64,000 nt of DNA from Aspidiotus rigidus (GCA_035079385.1 JAVHKY010000056.1:1302001-1366000); one strand, 5' to 3'; numbered from the stretch's first letter, positions 1 through 12,408 are shown. Notes: generated by a model not told the origin, from the letters alone. Numbers and translations are program-made.

Positions 1-2257
1 AGTGATTTGATGGAGTCCATTGGACGCAGTGATGATGAGAGTAAAGCCTCAAGCTTGTACATAAAGGTTGAAATGGCACATGTATGAAACAAATTGAACA
101 AGCACAAACTTCTCAGCAAAAACTCGGATAGCCTACATCCGGCTTTACTTGTCTACAAAAACTATAATAATTGCAAAAAAAAAAAAAGAAAAAGAAAGTG
201 CTTTGGGTACAATTGAAATGGCGCAAAGTAAGCGATCAATGTGTCCTGTGCAATGGCTACACGCGTTGAGCTTGTTTTTCGTCATTTTCAAAAAATTCTG
301 GTTGGTCATCTCAGAAACAATAAAACAAGGCTTAAAATAATTGAATTATGTACATTAGGTATTCAGTTGATTGAATCAATAAAACTTGAATATTATCATC
401 TGATAGCAAAAAATCCAAATTTGTTTTGCAATGATAGTGAATTTTCAGCTTCTAAAACTGCAGTAGAAAGTATTGCAACAATGGAGTAGAAAGTTACGCG
501 GATCAAAGAGTCCTTAGAAGAAAAGAAAAAAAGAACATTAACAGCTATAAAAGGTCGTTGTTTTTATTTATTTATTTATTCATTTTGTTTTTTTAGCAAA
601 CAGTCTGAAAACACCATAATGAAGGAGAGCCTTACCTAAGAAAAGCGTCATTTAGTTGAAATCAATTTTTGTAAATTATACCTTATTGAATTCTACAAAT
701 AGGCCTAATCAATGTTTAGCATAGCTCAATAGCAACACAATCTCAACTTACTACTTTCTACTTGAAGAAATCAAAGAGTACCACCATAGAGAGTCATACG
801 TTTGGTATGTATGCGCACTTACTTCAGGGTTATGATTGTACTTCAGTTCCAGGGTATAATCCGCTATCAAGTTTATTTTCCCCTCTAGGAAGAGAACCAC
901 GCTTGAAAGATCCAGCGAACACATTCAGTTCAAATTGCAGTTTTCAACAAAGATTAGATATACAAACTAGAGCCCGAGAAGATTTTTGAAGATGCACTCA
1001 GATAACCTTTCTCAAAGTTCCCACACTTCGAGATATTCCACAGAATGTTTTGTTCTTTGTGTTAAAATACAAAATTGCAACAAGATCATAGTTCCGAAAG
1101 AGTTATACTTATTTTAGATTATTTCAACAGCTGCGTGAAATGAGCCATCTGAGGAACCGTGCGACCTTACATCTTGTTTGATGAATAATTAATATAAGAA
1201 AGACATGATGGAAAAGTTGAAATGGATGACAAGTCAAGACAATCTTATACACGATAGAAACCACATGACAAAACATACCACTGGCTGTTTATGGGATGAA
1301 AAGACTACAAGATGAAGGATTTTTTTAATTTGCATGAGCGAATGATGCCAACATTTTAAAATAGAAAAATGAGGTCAGTGCTGCAAGACAAACATCGATG
1401 AAATCTTATGGTGTTGGAATTAACAGGCCAAACGTCAACATCAGAGATACGTTACAATGAGAGGCGAGACATTTCTCAAAAGCAGTGTAATAGAAGAAAA
1501 TAAAATGACAATGTCAACGTAGATCAGTTATATCAAAGGCAAGCAAGACCTGGTAACCCCCTTTCAGAAATACAAATATAGGAATGAAAATACAAACGAT
1601 ATGATAAAATATCTCAAGAATGGATATGACATCAAATAGGCATGATATGTAGTATTAAAAATATCCGGTAATTGACGGTAACGAAAATTAAAATGATAAT
1701 TATTGTATTTCTTTGAATAAAGGCCGCAATACACCAAGTTTTTTGGACAGAAGTTCTGGATTTTTTTTTTTTTTTTCATTTTTTAAATTCAAACAAATAG
1801 TAGATAGATTGAAATATCATACTTTATTAATAAATGAATCGAAAAAAAAAAAAAATAAATAAAAAAAATAGTACATTCAAAACAACTAACAATCATCATT
1901 GCTTCTATAGGCACAGTCTGAGGTGTGCCTCACTTTTATTAAAACTTAAATCCAGAATATCTATTTTATACAAAATGTCCACATATCTATTACTATTTCC
2001 GTAATGATCAAACGTGACAGAAAAAAGACTGCACGTGTCGAGTGCCTCGCATGCAGGCCTCAACCTATTTTTGAAAGGTGAGGCCCATATTCAAAGAAAT
2101 AGGGATTATCATTATTTTTATTTGTTTTCAAGTGAATTAGGACAATAAAAACAAATGCGAACTATAGGATACGTACACACAATAAAGAATTTCTATTAGG
2201 CTATTTTATCAAACAAGAACACAGAAATAATAATACCCCACTTTAAACATTACTTAC
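1..2257. other. No recognised gene; downstream of the last visible OSBP exon
   Basis: This stretch follows the donor site of the last visible OSBP exon on the minus strand, so it is probably intron. I searched the minus strand for the conserved OSBP C-terminal segment and did not find it. It holds A/T homopolymer tracts (near 1760-1776 and 1843-1868). Short plus-strand open frames at 1-87, 241-489 and 762-989 match nothing I recognise. Confidence 0.5.
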
Positions 2258-5200
2258 GGAGGATATATGCGTTGCCACACAGTTGAGCAGGAGCCAGGCT
2301 GTGAGAAACCGCTTTCTTTATCACTTTTTATACAAGGAGCAATGTCCACCTTATTATCCCAGGTACCATTAATCATCCATTTAGTTTCACCTTCTTTGTT
2401 GGTAACAAAACCTTTAACCTGGGTCAAAATCACGCAGCTTTTAAACACACACGAATAAGCACTTTGAGTAGAAAGTTTGTGGCCAAATTTTATACAGCAC
2501 GTTTTGGCTACATCAGCTGGGCGGAGGGAACAAAAAGTCTAACCACCCCATTATTTTCAAGAAATTTTAGCAAAATGTAAAAATTTTAGCTTGCAACATT
2601 TCAAAATGCTAATCAATATTTGAAAAACAAAAACGATTAGATTTTTTATCACAAAAAAAAACGGAAGGTCCAAAATAATTGAGAATATTGCAGTACAGTC
2701 CTAAAAAGAAGTAAAGTAATTTTTTGTATGACCTAAGGAATTTATGGCTAAAAATGAGCACTCTTCCTACTTTCTAGATTTTTCTTTGCACAACTTCTTC
2801 ATCATCCTAAATTAACATCAACTTTCAAGGAATAATATTTGAGTAATTTTGAAAGATTACAGGAAAAATTGGCAGAGAATTTTGCAAAAATTTCCCAAGA
2901 GGTCTATCATACATGTTGGAAAGTTATTGAACACGCTGTTTCGACTTTTATAAGTATGGGTCAAGAAGGGAAATACGTATTATTATTTAAATTTTATGTT
3001 GAAATATATTACCGTCAAAAAGTGGGCCACCAACTTTTTACATACATTATGAATGTTAAATATGGTAAACAAGATACTTGCATTAATGTATGGCAAATCA
3101 AAGTTGAGGCGTGCCTTATAAAAATTGTCAAGTTTTTACTTCAATTATAGGATACTTTCATTTAGATTTTTTCAATAATGAGAAACCAAAAATGACACTT
3201 TGAAGTACATATGCGGTGCGCGAAACCCTAGGATAAGTCGGAAAACCAAATTGTGCAGGAGCGCTAAAAAACGAAAACGAAAAATATTAAAAAAGAGGTT
3301 CTGGACGTTTTGGATACTTTGTCACGTATACTTTCATGAGCACTAAGTCACTTCCCCAAAAAATATCAAATTCCGTGATATCTAGAGAATTTCTTGTAGT
3401 GAATTTCGAAGAAAAAAATTTCCGACTTATCCTAGGGTTTCGCGCACCGCATCACAATTATTTCTATTTACATTCCTGGATTAGCTCGAATAAAGAAACC
3501 ATAGAGGTTTCCGAGTTTTTAGACCAGTTACTTAATGAAAGATTTCAAAATTTGGATTTGATTAGTCAAAAAAAAAGAATATTCAATTTTTTCTTCAATT
3601 GATTATTGCAACATTTACCAAACCCTTGATGGCAAATATTTTCACTAAAATGAAAAGATTCCAATGAGAAAACATTACGAAGCCTAGGACTCGAGTCTCA
3701 TTGAAAATAAAGAAACATATACTATGAATGAACAAAAATTGTAAGATATTCATAAAGTTACATACAAATATAGAAAAAGTGAACAAACTGAACTATAGAA
3801 ACCTTAGTTATTGGGAGTACAAAAATTTATCCAGAGTAAGACACTAATACAGAAAAGATTGTGTCATAGACAAATACCTCTCAACAAATTATATCCAGAT
3901 GAAGGAAAAACTTTTAGTAGTTTTAGCAAAAAATTGTTCGTTTTTCATAACTCAGTAAGTGACGTGTATCATTATTTTGGACAGGTCATTCACAAGTTAC
4001 TGCGGGGGCGCTAGTGATATTTGGCACATTCAACAGAAATAGAACTTTTGCCAAATTTGAAAATGGGTTTGCATTGTTGAAAAAGTAGCCGGTTTATTGG
4101 ATACTACCACGAGGGTGCGTTGCGTGTTAACCAACGGAGTAAAAGAGAGAGAACATCGTTCCCTCTCGGCTACACCCACGTCTTAACTCGCAGCGCGATC
4201 TTGTGGTAGTATCCAACAAACTGTCTACTTTTTCAACAATGCGAGTATTTGTCTGGTATGTGTGTACTGCAGGGTTGCAATATTTTAAACGAAATTGTTT
4301 TAAACAATGTTTTAAACATTGGAATTTAAGAAAAAAACGTTCTAAACATGGACGGCACGTCATGAATTTCAAGTCACGCGTACTCACGCACAAGAGAGCT
4401 TTAGTGTCTAGGTAAAAAATCTGGAGAAACCCCGCAATAAGCGCTAGGTCATGGGCGGCGTAACTTGGAGTTTGCAATGTTGGTAGCCCTGCATACAAAG
4501 GTGATCATGGTTAAATTCGTATATCTCCTAACAGTTTTTCAATTCTGTTTTCCAATTTAAGTACGAGCTTTAGAAAAAATTGATTATTACAAAAAATGTT
4601 CGTTTCAGAATTCTCTACAACTTTAATCCTCACACTTTTCTTGATTAAAAGTCAAATAACTTCAGAAAATTCTTTGGAACTAACGCATGTATTTGGTCCA
4701 TAAGAAAAAAATCCATGATCACCTTTGCAAGTAGCGCTACCTAGTGTATGTTACGCCACCTATTATGTTCATAACAACAAAATATATAAAATTTGTATAG
4801 AAATGCCGTTTTAAACATGTTTAAAACACTGTTTTAAACTCCGAAGGAAAAATATCAATAGAGAGTCGAATATGTCTGGCACTGCCGTCCAAAATATGAA
4901 AAATTCAAAAAATAAACTTCATTCGTATTTCTGTTTTTCTCTTCTCTTTTTTTCATTCACTTTTTAACCCTTGAGAATGACAGTCGTTACTGTCGAAACG
5001 TCGGGTTTTTAATTAATAGATAAATAAATAGTCATTTATTTGTTTATTTTTTGAATTTTTCATATTTTGGACGGCAGTGCCGGACATATTCGACTCTCTA
5101 TTTATATAATCCGTCCAGACAAATAATTAATTCTTAAGAAAAATATCAATTTCCGACATGGTTTAAACAAAAAAAATGTTTTAAACTAAAGAAAAGATAC

Positions 5201-8200
5201 GTTTTTTGTTATTTTTTTTTAAAAAAAACAAATTTTTTGCAACCCTGGTGTACTGTAGTCAATGTCGTCTATTGGGATTTAAACCTCTACTAGAGGGCCC
5301 TACTGAAAGGGTGAACAAGGGAACTTAATAATAATTATGTATGTTTGTACATTGATTTTTGAAGAGCCGTGATTTCTTCAATATCCCATTTATCACCATA
5401 ATTTTTTTTGTATCCAAAGTTGATGATGTGGATTACAAAATTTAAACTTGTATTTGCTCAAAAAAATGGTATCCGATTACAAATGGCGATGGAAATTTCT
5501 CCATTTAAAAAGCATGGAACGAAAAGGTGAATTTCGTCAGGGCTACAAACTCCCCAAATCAAAGTTTAAACCCCATACAGTGTATGCAAAAAGAGAAAAA
5601 GAAAGAAGAAAAAACCGAAAATTCAAACTAAGACGCAAATGAAGCAAAACAAAGTTGTTTATTATTCATTTTCCCAACACTAAGATATTGTCTCAAATAA
5701 TAATTATGTAAAATGAAAAAAAAAAAATTGAAATTGGCTCATAATTTTAATGTCATGTTTTTTTTTTTTTTCTTCTTCTTTTCTTTCTTGATTTTGATAG
5801 GTGTGTATCCAGTTTATTTTCAGAAACCAACGATCCAGCGCAAATCGACTCTAGCGCTGACCAGCGTGAATTATACCGTAACTATACACACAATGAAGGT
5901 AATGAAGTTGACAAGTTGCACAGGAAGGCTTCCTGTAGTAAGAAGAACGCGAGTGAAGGAAGCACAGAAAGTTGAGATGCAACTTGACCCGCAAATGCAA
6001 TGAAACATTTCATTCACCAGGGCGTTTACTTCCCTATTGAATAGCCAAGATTCATAAAAGAGCGCAAGATTCTTTGATTTCAATATCAAGTTGATTATTC
6101 AATCTCAATAGCAATAATCAACATTATCAAACATACAATTCTTTTGGAAGTAAAATTTTTCCAAGCATACCTCTCCTATAATAATTATGTTATTTGAAAG
6201 TTGAAAATTTTCAAACCCTGTTCTTCCCATAATTAGCATATTTATAGCATCTGTAAAGGATTGTTCTTTGAGCCTACAGGACAGATTTTCTTGAAAATTA
6301 GGCAAATAGACTAAGTTATCGTGACGTCTCTCATTGCTAACTCCCTATCAACAAGGCGCGAACCACGCGCAAACACACTTCAAAAACCCTTGAATGTGAT
6401 CGATTGTGTCATTTGGGATCTATCACATTATCAATTCCATAAGAATACATTCAAATAACAAAATCGGAAATAAATGAGTAATTATTACGTGTTTGTATTT
6501 GAAATTAGGAAGTTCTCAAGTATTCAGAAATGTATCCGCGGTCCATTCATTTCTTGTTTTCAAATCTGAACGGATCGAAACGTCTCTGTGCATTAATTAT
6601 GGAGCATTTTTTTGTTTACAATACAAATTGGTAATGTAAAGTAAGATTGACAATTTTAAGTGGGCTTTGGAGTACATTGGGTTAAATGGATGTGGAGCTT
6701 ATGACGTCACGATAAAATAGTCTGTAGAGTCATGCACCCAGAGTATTGCAGTTGAATCTATATTTTGAGATATTCTCTCAATTTAAGAAAGAAGCATGAT
6801 ACATGCGTCAAGGATGTTTCAGATTGTTTTAAATGATGATGAATGTTATAAAAATTAGCTGCTGACACAATAAGTAGTTTGTGAGAACTCTTAGAATTAA
6901 AACAGCAAACTTATTCGAGTAGATTGATAAATGAGTGCCTATGCTATCTTTCCCTCAGTATTAGCTTGTAGTTAACTGCTTTTGCAATAGAAAGCAAGAA
7001 GTAGTCTCTGTCTATATAATAGATAATATTATGCATTCTTTTGTTAAGCCGTTTCCGTCATAGCTAGTGTTGCACTAAATAGTGGTAAGAATCACTCATA
7101 TCTCATAATGAATAATTTTGTACCCGTACTCCATAGTGACTCAGTATCCTTTTGGTCCTAAAAATGTAATGCACAGTATGTAGTACCGTTTGTATTGCAG
7201 CAGGTAAACAACTGAAGACAATTGAAAAAAGTCATTCTGAATTTGAAGACGAACTCAAGACTAGCGAATACAATTATAGTCTCTTTGAAGAATATGACTT
7301 CAACATCGATAAATTACTTCAAATGAAAATTTACACCCCTGTAGTTAAATCCTCCTCCATCTTCAATCACAAAAAATCTGAGGATACACCGGTTCCACTT
7401 GAGGAAGGTGTTTTTCCCCATCTCTAAAATATGTATACTACACTAGGTGAGTTTCCGCGCCACCTTTTACACAAATTTGACAACTCGCGTTCTAAACCCA
7501 AAGATACAAAAATTGGTATTTATCATATTTCTTGTGGACAGTGCGATGCAGTATTCATAGGACAGATATGTAGAGCTCTGAAAGCTCGTTGTACAGAAAA
7601 CAATCCGCCTAAACAGCACTAATCTCGTGGATAACAAATATTATGAATTTGCGTTTGCTCTCGCTTACTTTCAAAAGGCCACAACTGCACTAACGCTTCT
7701 ACATTCACCCTTATCCCAAAAGTAAGTCAATGGACAAAAAAAGAGGAAAGAAAAAGGTTTATTGTCATTCTTAATGCGATGTCACCTTTCTGAACTACAT
7801 AATGTTCAAGCTCATTTACAGATTACTCATTCATCTTGATCTATTGGGTAATTACGTGGCTCGCTCCTTTCTACGTAATCTTTGTAGTATGGCATCACTA
7901 TTGTATAGCTTCCGAAGATGAAAGTTTGTTCTTTCAATACTGCAGCTGAGCCGATATTCCATAATAGACTGTTCAAAATTTTCGTAATTTAGTTTACCTA
8001 CTTCTTTTTATTTTTTTTTTTTTCATGTAAAAAGGCGCGCAACTTTGAAGACTCTTCACATTTAAAAAGAAGGATGTGATTAGAAAATTGAAAGCAGAAA
8101 ATTTTCTTTGGTCTTGTGTAAGTTATTATCAGTTAATTGATCCCACTTTCATCTGAAGGGAAAGGAACCAAAAAAAAAAAAAAAAAACAGTATTATTGTT

Positions 8201-11200
8201 TTTGCTTAATATTTTCAAATATTTAATTTTCCTCTTTCATTACTTTTATTTCCATTTCACTATTCTTTAAAATTTCTACGTCAGTAAAATTCTAAAAAGG
8301 GACACAAACCTTGCGCTGTTGATCTCGAGCAAAATAGCTGTACGGTACGTAAGTCAATTGACATTTCGAACCATTGGTATGATTAACGATTTCCATTTCA
8401 CCTTCTTGATCAACCCATAATTTTCCTACTATTATATTATGAACAGTGGTATTGACTTTACACCAGGTGTAATAATCGTCTGTAAGATAAAACATCCAGG
8501 ATATTCTGATTTAGATGAATAATCAAGTTTATGCACCAGATATCATAAATTCTTCCTCCAATTTGAAGGGTAATACGTATACACAAACGAGTACAGAATT
8601 ACAAAAAACCACAAATTTTCCTTGTGGTTTTTTGTAATTCTGTACTTGTTTGATTATATTAGTCTTTAAATATGTACAACAATAAAAATCAAGAACATTT
8701 TGATTCAATCTTCTTCCAATGTTATATGGCACATATCGGGTGTTTGAATACAAAAAGTACAAGAGCCGTATAGCTCTAAACGCGAGCGGGCTTTCGATCA
8801 CATATCATATTAACGTGTAACATAAGAACAATCAACAATTTTTGTGCGTCTTTTGTAACTCTTCTACTTCAACTTTTCTATTAGACGATGACGTAAGGTT
8901 GTAAAAATAGAATATAAGATACCTGAGTCTTTAAATCGTAAATGAGATTTCCCAGAAGGAGTAATTTGAAGATATTTCCCGCGGAATTTTGACGACATGG
9001 TAAACTCTTGCCAACTCACCCAGTTTTTACCTTCACAATGTTGTGCCGCTATTGGTGGATGATGGGAAACCTAAAACAGCACGAGAATGCAATGCGTATC
9101 CAGAAATAGAAAATATGTACTTCAAATGTATAATTCAATAGAAATGTATAATGCAAATTAGTCAACATTAGTTAATGACCAAAAATTTCAAATTTAATTT
9201 ATGCCATTATCTGACGTCATCCAAAGCAATATGAGATTTCTTGTGAAGAGTATTCGCCAACAAAGGCGGAGTATGCGCTGCTATGCGGAATTTCTTCAAA
9301 GCTTGCATTTCAAGGTGATAATGACTAAACAATATAAATTTTCTTTTCGCTCTTTTTTCTAGTAAAATTCAAATGGGAAGCTACCTAAAAGAGTTTTGAA
9401 ATAGTTAGAGTAGACTCGGTTCCAACTTTTGTAAATCTCATTTTTTCAAATTGATTGATCAATTAAGCAGTGGTCCTGTATTATTTATATGGGACTATTA
9501 CACACCATCACTTTCAAGTGTGGCGTGGAAAGTGGCGCTTTTAGCTGAGCCCTTACGGGCAAATAGCAACGTACATACTATTCAACCTGCCAAATTAATA
9601 GTACAATTACGATAAAAGTGCGTCGGGTTGTAGTGGTGATAAAACTTTCTTCAAACCGTTGGGTTGATTTGGAAGATGTCACAAAGCAGGAATTTCTTAT
9701 CCAATAGTCGACCTCTCACTTCTCTTTTAAAAGAAGACAAATCAAATAAGAAGCACGATGAGTGATTTTTGGTCGAGTACGCACGAGACCAATCAGTCAC
9801 TTTACAATAACGTATTGTATGCTATTTTTTGTACACACAGGTAATTTGAAAAATATAGAGTTGTTGCGCTGCAGGTGACGATTTACAGAAACTGGACGAG
9901 AAAGTGATCACGTATTTTTCGCCATAAGAAAAAATAGGCCTACATATGAAATCAGCTCTATCTCTTTTAATATGAATTTCTATTAAAAAGTACAGAGAAC
10001 AAAAATTATAGCTGTCGAAATCTTTCCAGTTAGACAATTTAGATTTTTTTTCCGACAACTTCTTTCATCACCATCACCTTGTAAGGAGCTCTCTAGTCTG
10101 ACCCTACCAATCAGGGAACCCGCCGGCAGATAGCGCATCACTAGATGAATTTCGCCAATAGGAAAAAGAAAATAAATTGAGGTAAAACAGAGTTTCTGTG
10201 GCAATTCGAGAAATAATACAGTACTCATTTGCATTTTAAGCTCTTTGTCTCACGGGGGAGGGGGGGCGGGGAAAATTTTTTGGAAGCAAACATCATACCT
10301 CAATGAATTCACAACTGAAAAATTGTGGATTACTTGGATGCATCACATCTATTCCAAGTATACATACTTGTTCACTAATGGCTTTCCATCCCAGATCGCT
10401 TAATCTGTCGCATTCGTAGGTTTCACCAAGTAAAGGATTGAAAGGTTTTCCAGTTCTAGAGCTAGTGGTCGAATACGATGAAATAGTAAATGCAGCTACA
10501 TACGCCAACCGCTCAAATGGATCCGCACACATGGCAGCTGCATCCAGTATATTAGTATACTCAAAATCCTCGGTTAATCTTTGCAAAATGGATAATGGTT
10601 CGGAAAAGTTCACCTAAGGATTTTACTCTAATAAACACTCATCCGATTAAGGTTGATTTCATTATACAAGGGATAACATTTTCTCACAGGCATGGGTATC
10701 TTTGATAAATCTTTGCCTATACAGTTCTTCATTATACTCCAAATGTGAAGCGGGTGATGCGGCTTATCTGGAATACGAGTCCGTCTTTTCATACCAGGTT
10801 TCCAAGGCGTCCTTTTAACGTCTTCTAGACAGAGTTTTGCTTTTTCCGACAGGATCATCAAGCCTGGGTCACGACTGCCAGATATAACTTCATTTTTGTT
10901 ATTCATTCGACGAACGTCATTGTCTCGTCTCTGCTAAAGACAAAGATGAGAAAAAAAAGAGAAAATAATGTAGAGTTTTCCGGTAACATTTAATAATTGT
11001 ACTTGCCGTTTTCTTATTTTTGATGGTAGCGGAAGATCGAATGGCTGCTGTAAGAATAGCTGCAGACTCTGTCAGATCATCTACGTCACTACTTGAACCT
11101 TCATCCGCAGCCAATTCTTCGCTAACTATCTTGTCAAATACCTAAGAGAATTACTCAAAAATTAATATGTATAGCGAAATATTCAGAAGTTGGACAATCT

Positions 11201-12408
11201 TTCGTCTCATAGAGTTTCGTACCAGGATGATTCCTAGTTTTCAGAAGATATTTCTAAAATTTCTAGACTTACTGACGAGGATTCCGCTTCTCCCCCTTGT
11301 GCGTCGTAAAATTCCGAATTATCGTCCTCGGACGAGGTATCTAATCCGTGAACAAAAAAAGATTGAATAAAAGTAAGTTACGGAGTAAATAAATTCGCAT
11401 ATTACTTTGGTATAAGGTATAAAATAATACCTGGTACATTGGTTTCGTCTTCGGACGGTTTAGAGGCTTGTTCCAACACTGTCTGCTCGCGAGCTAACTG
11501 TCCAACCATTTCTTCGAGTTGAATTCTCTGCTCACGCTCGTGCTGTAGCATTTTTTGCCATTTGCGTCCTTGTATTTGAACAGTTTCTAAATACTCTGAA
11601 CAAGTCTACAGTCATAATACACATAATCCGTACAAAGAAAATAATTGCGCAAACCGAATTTCGTGAATACAGACACATCAAATACTCACGCTAATCATTC
11701 TACTCGAGGCGATCCTAAACAATGTGGCCCGCTCGTTAATCGCCTTTATCTTGGGAGTGATTTCAGAAATAGAATCCGTAGATTCTATTTCCGTTAGAGA
11801 CTTTTGCAAACCGCAACCATGTTTCGAAATTAAACTATAGCAGGCATGTAAATCTTCCATTTTCTGATTTAATATTTTGAGAGCGGTCATCACTTCAACG
11901 TTAGCACTCTCGCCGACTGCATCTACGTTGTGAGATTGAAACGGTCAGTGGTAGAACGTGGTACAATAAACTTTTTCATGACACAGTAACACGTTCAAAG
12001 TACCACTTTCAATTTCCTGAACAGCTTTTGCTTTCGCTAACTCTAGAGCTGTAACCCACGTTTGTCGTTCAACTTCATTAGCAGCTCGAATATGGAAGAC
12101 CTGAGCGCCACCATTCGTTATAACAAATGAACAGGAATCTTCGGTATGGATAATTGCCCCATGAAGACTGATTGTTCCACGACACGTATGAACCATTTCG
12201 GCTTGATTTCTGCAATTGAAACAAATCCAAAAACAATCATTACGAAGAATTACACTTTTTCACAAGATATAACTTGACGTTACCTGTAATAAGATAGTAA
12301 TCCATTAGAAAGTACAAACCATCTTCGTTGGTAACCTTTCAAATAATTGGTCCATTTCGAGAGCCAGCCTTGCATATCAGGCTCTGACAAAATTGCTTTT
12401 TCAGCCAT
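2258..12408 (-). CDS. OSBP: Oxysterol-binding protein (OSBP family), 3' end missing
   Basis: Lipid-transfer protein that exchanges sterol for PI4P at ER-Golgi contact sites. Eleven coding exons were rebuilt by frame and splice sites: 12408-12284, 12209-12004, 11922-11690, 11593-11431, 11340-11273, 11141-11007, 10930-10688, 10613-10368, 9070-8923, 8479-8310 and 2418-2258. All phases join, giving about 632 residues. A PH domain starts almost at the N-terminus (about 9-105), without the Gly/Ala-rich leader of vertebrate OSBP. A helical linker follows (about 110-242). An FFAT motif for VAP binding sits after an acidic stretch (EFYDA, about 252-256). The sterol-binding domain carries the family fingerprint EQVSHHPP (472-479) and a [10 protein letters not shown] block. 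The start at 12408 is the ATG just before the PH domain. The exon 3/4 junction is ambiguous by 2-4 nt (overlapping GTGAGTATTT donors and a CAGAG acceptor). The family is usually about 750-800 residues, so roughly 130-150 C-terminal residues are missing. Confidence 0.95.
3211..3452. repeat. MITE with 32-bp perfect terminal inverted repeats
   Basis: 3211-3242 and 3421-3452 are exact reverse complements (start ATGCGGTGCGCGAAACCCTA). The 178-bp centre has no coding sequence. It lies in the long OSBP intron. Confidence 0.85.
4071..4242. repeat. MITE family A, copy 1
   Basis: Termini GCATTGTTGAAAAAGTAG and CTACTTTTTCAACAATGC are inverted, and the inverted match continues inward to GGATACTACCAC / GTGGTAGTATCC. 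Related copies lie at 25079-25235 and 41985-42625. Confidence 0.8.
4861..5098. repeat. TA-flanked MITE with ~58-bp TIRs and a Penelope-tail-like motif
   Basis: Both ends carry GAGAGTCGAATATGTC (inverted) and continue as inverted repeat to about 58 bp. TA dinucleotides flank both sides (4859-4860, 5099-5100), typical of Tc1/mariner-type insertion. The centre holds TTGAGAATGA, a CAG..CTG hairpin, then GTCGAAACGTCGGG (4971-5005). Confidence 0.8.
6308..6723. repeat. MITE family S, copy 1 (TIR ends with GTGACGTC)
   Basis: The ends AGACTAAGTTATCGTGACGT and its imperfect reverse complement (6704-6723) define a 416-bp element. Its interior (about 6350-6530) is clearly homologous to 44140-44355 (reverse orientation) and 35152-35280. 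A perfect TGACGTCA lies at 6702-6709. Confidence 0.75.
7203..7619 (+). pseudogene. Penelope-like retroelement remnant with GIY-YIG-type domain
   Basis: One reading frame broken by a single TAA at 7425-7427. The part after the stop contains the segment [19 protein letters not shown] followed by CRALKARC. This resembles the GIY-YIG endonuclease core at the C-terminus of endonuclease-bearing Penelope-like elements (a G-I/V-Y strand, a Cys pair, then YIGQ-type strand and R-x-L-x-x-R). No reverse transcriptase was found upstream, so this is a truncated, inactive fragment inside the OSBP intron. The upstream 75 codons (7203-7424) are unrecognised and may be the linker. They could instead be an unrelated open frame, since TTGCAGCAG precedes them. 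Confidence 0.6.
8584..8652. repeat. Tight 31-bp-arm hairpin in an OSBP intron
   Basis: Arms 8584-8614 and 8622-8652 are reverse complements with one mismatch around a 7-nt loop (ATTTTCC). It lies in the 442-bp intron between OSBP exons 9 and 10. Confidence 0.85.
9335..9560. repeat. Dispersed repeat R, copy 1
   Basis: About 220 bp in the OSBP exon 8-9 intron, found again in reverse orientation at 13862-14100. Shared blocks include GTGTGGCGTGGAAAGTGGCG, TTGATTGATCAATTAAG and a CTAAAAGAGTTTTGAAA segment. Confidence 0.75.
10931..11006 (-). other. OSBP intron 6: GC-AG intron with tandem NAGNAG acceptor
   Basis: The exon ends AAGAAAACG, followed by GCAAGTAC. Only a GC donor at 11006 leaves phase 0. 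The nearby GT at 11002 leaves phase 1, and every available acceptor then hits a stop. The acceptor reads TTTAGCAG, so exon 7 can begin at 10933 (extra Gln) or 10930; both keep frame. The GC donor matches the usual GCAAGT consensus. Confidence 0.8.

Larger units (their letters stand above)
2419..8309 (-). other. Long OSBP intron (5.9 kb) filled with repeats
   Basis: The donor GTTTGTG after codon QQRK (8309) and the acceptor TTTTGACCCAG (2419) join in phase 0 to give a continuous OSBP-like protein. The other introns of this gene are mostly under 200 bp. This one holds four inverted-repeat elements (3211-3452, 4071-4242, 4861-5098, 6308-6723) and a Penelope-like remnant (7203-7619), so much of its length looks acquired by insertion. 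Confidence 0.85.

Noticed and set aside
1..989. Short open frames near the window edge that could be the missing OSBP C-terminus
   Set aside because: They are on the plus strand or lack the conserved OSBP C-terminal pattern.
4127..4498. 123-codon minus-strand frame
   Set aside because: It runs through MITE family A copy 1 and flanking AT-rich sequence; no recognisable domain.
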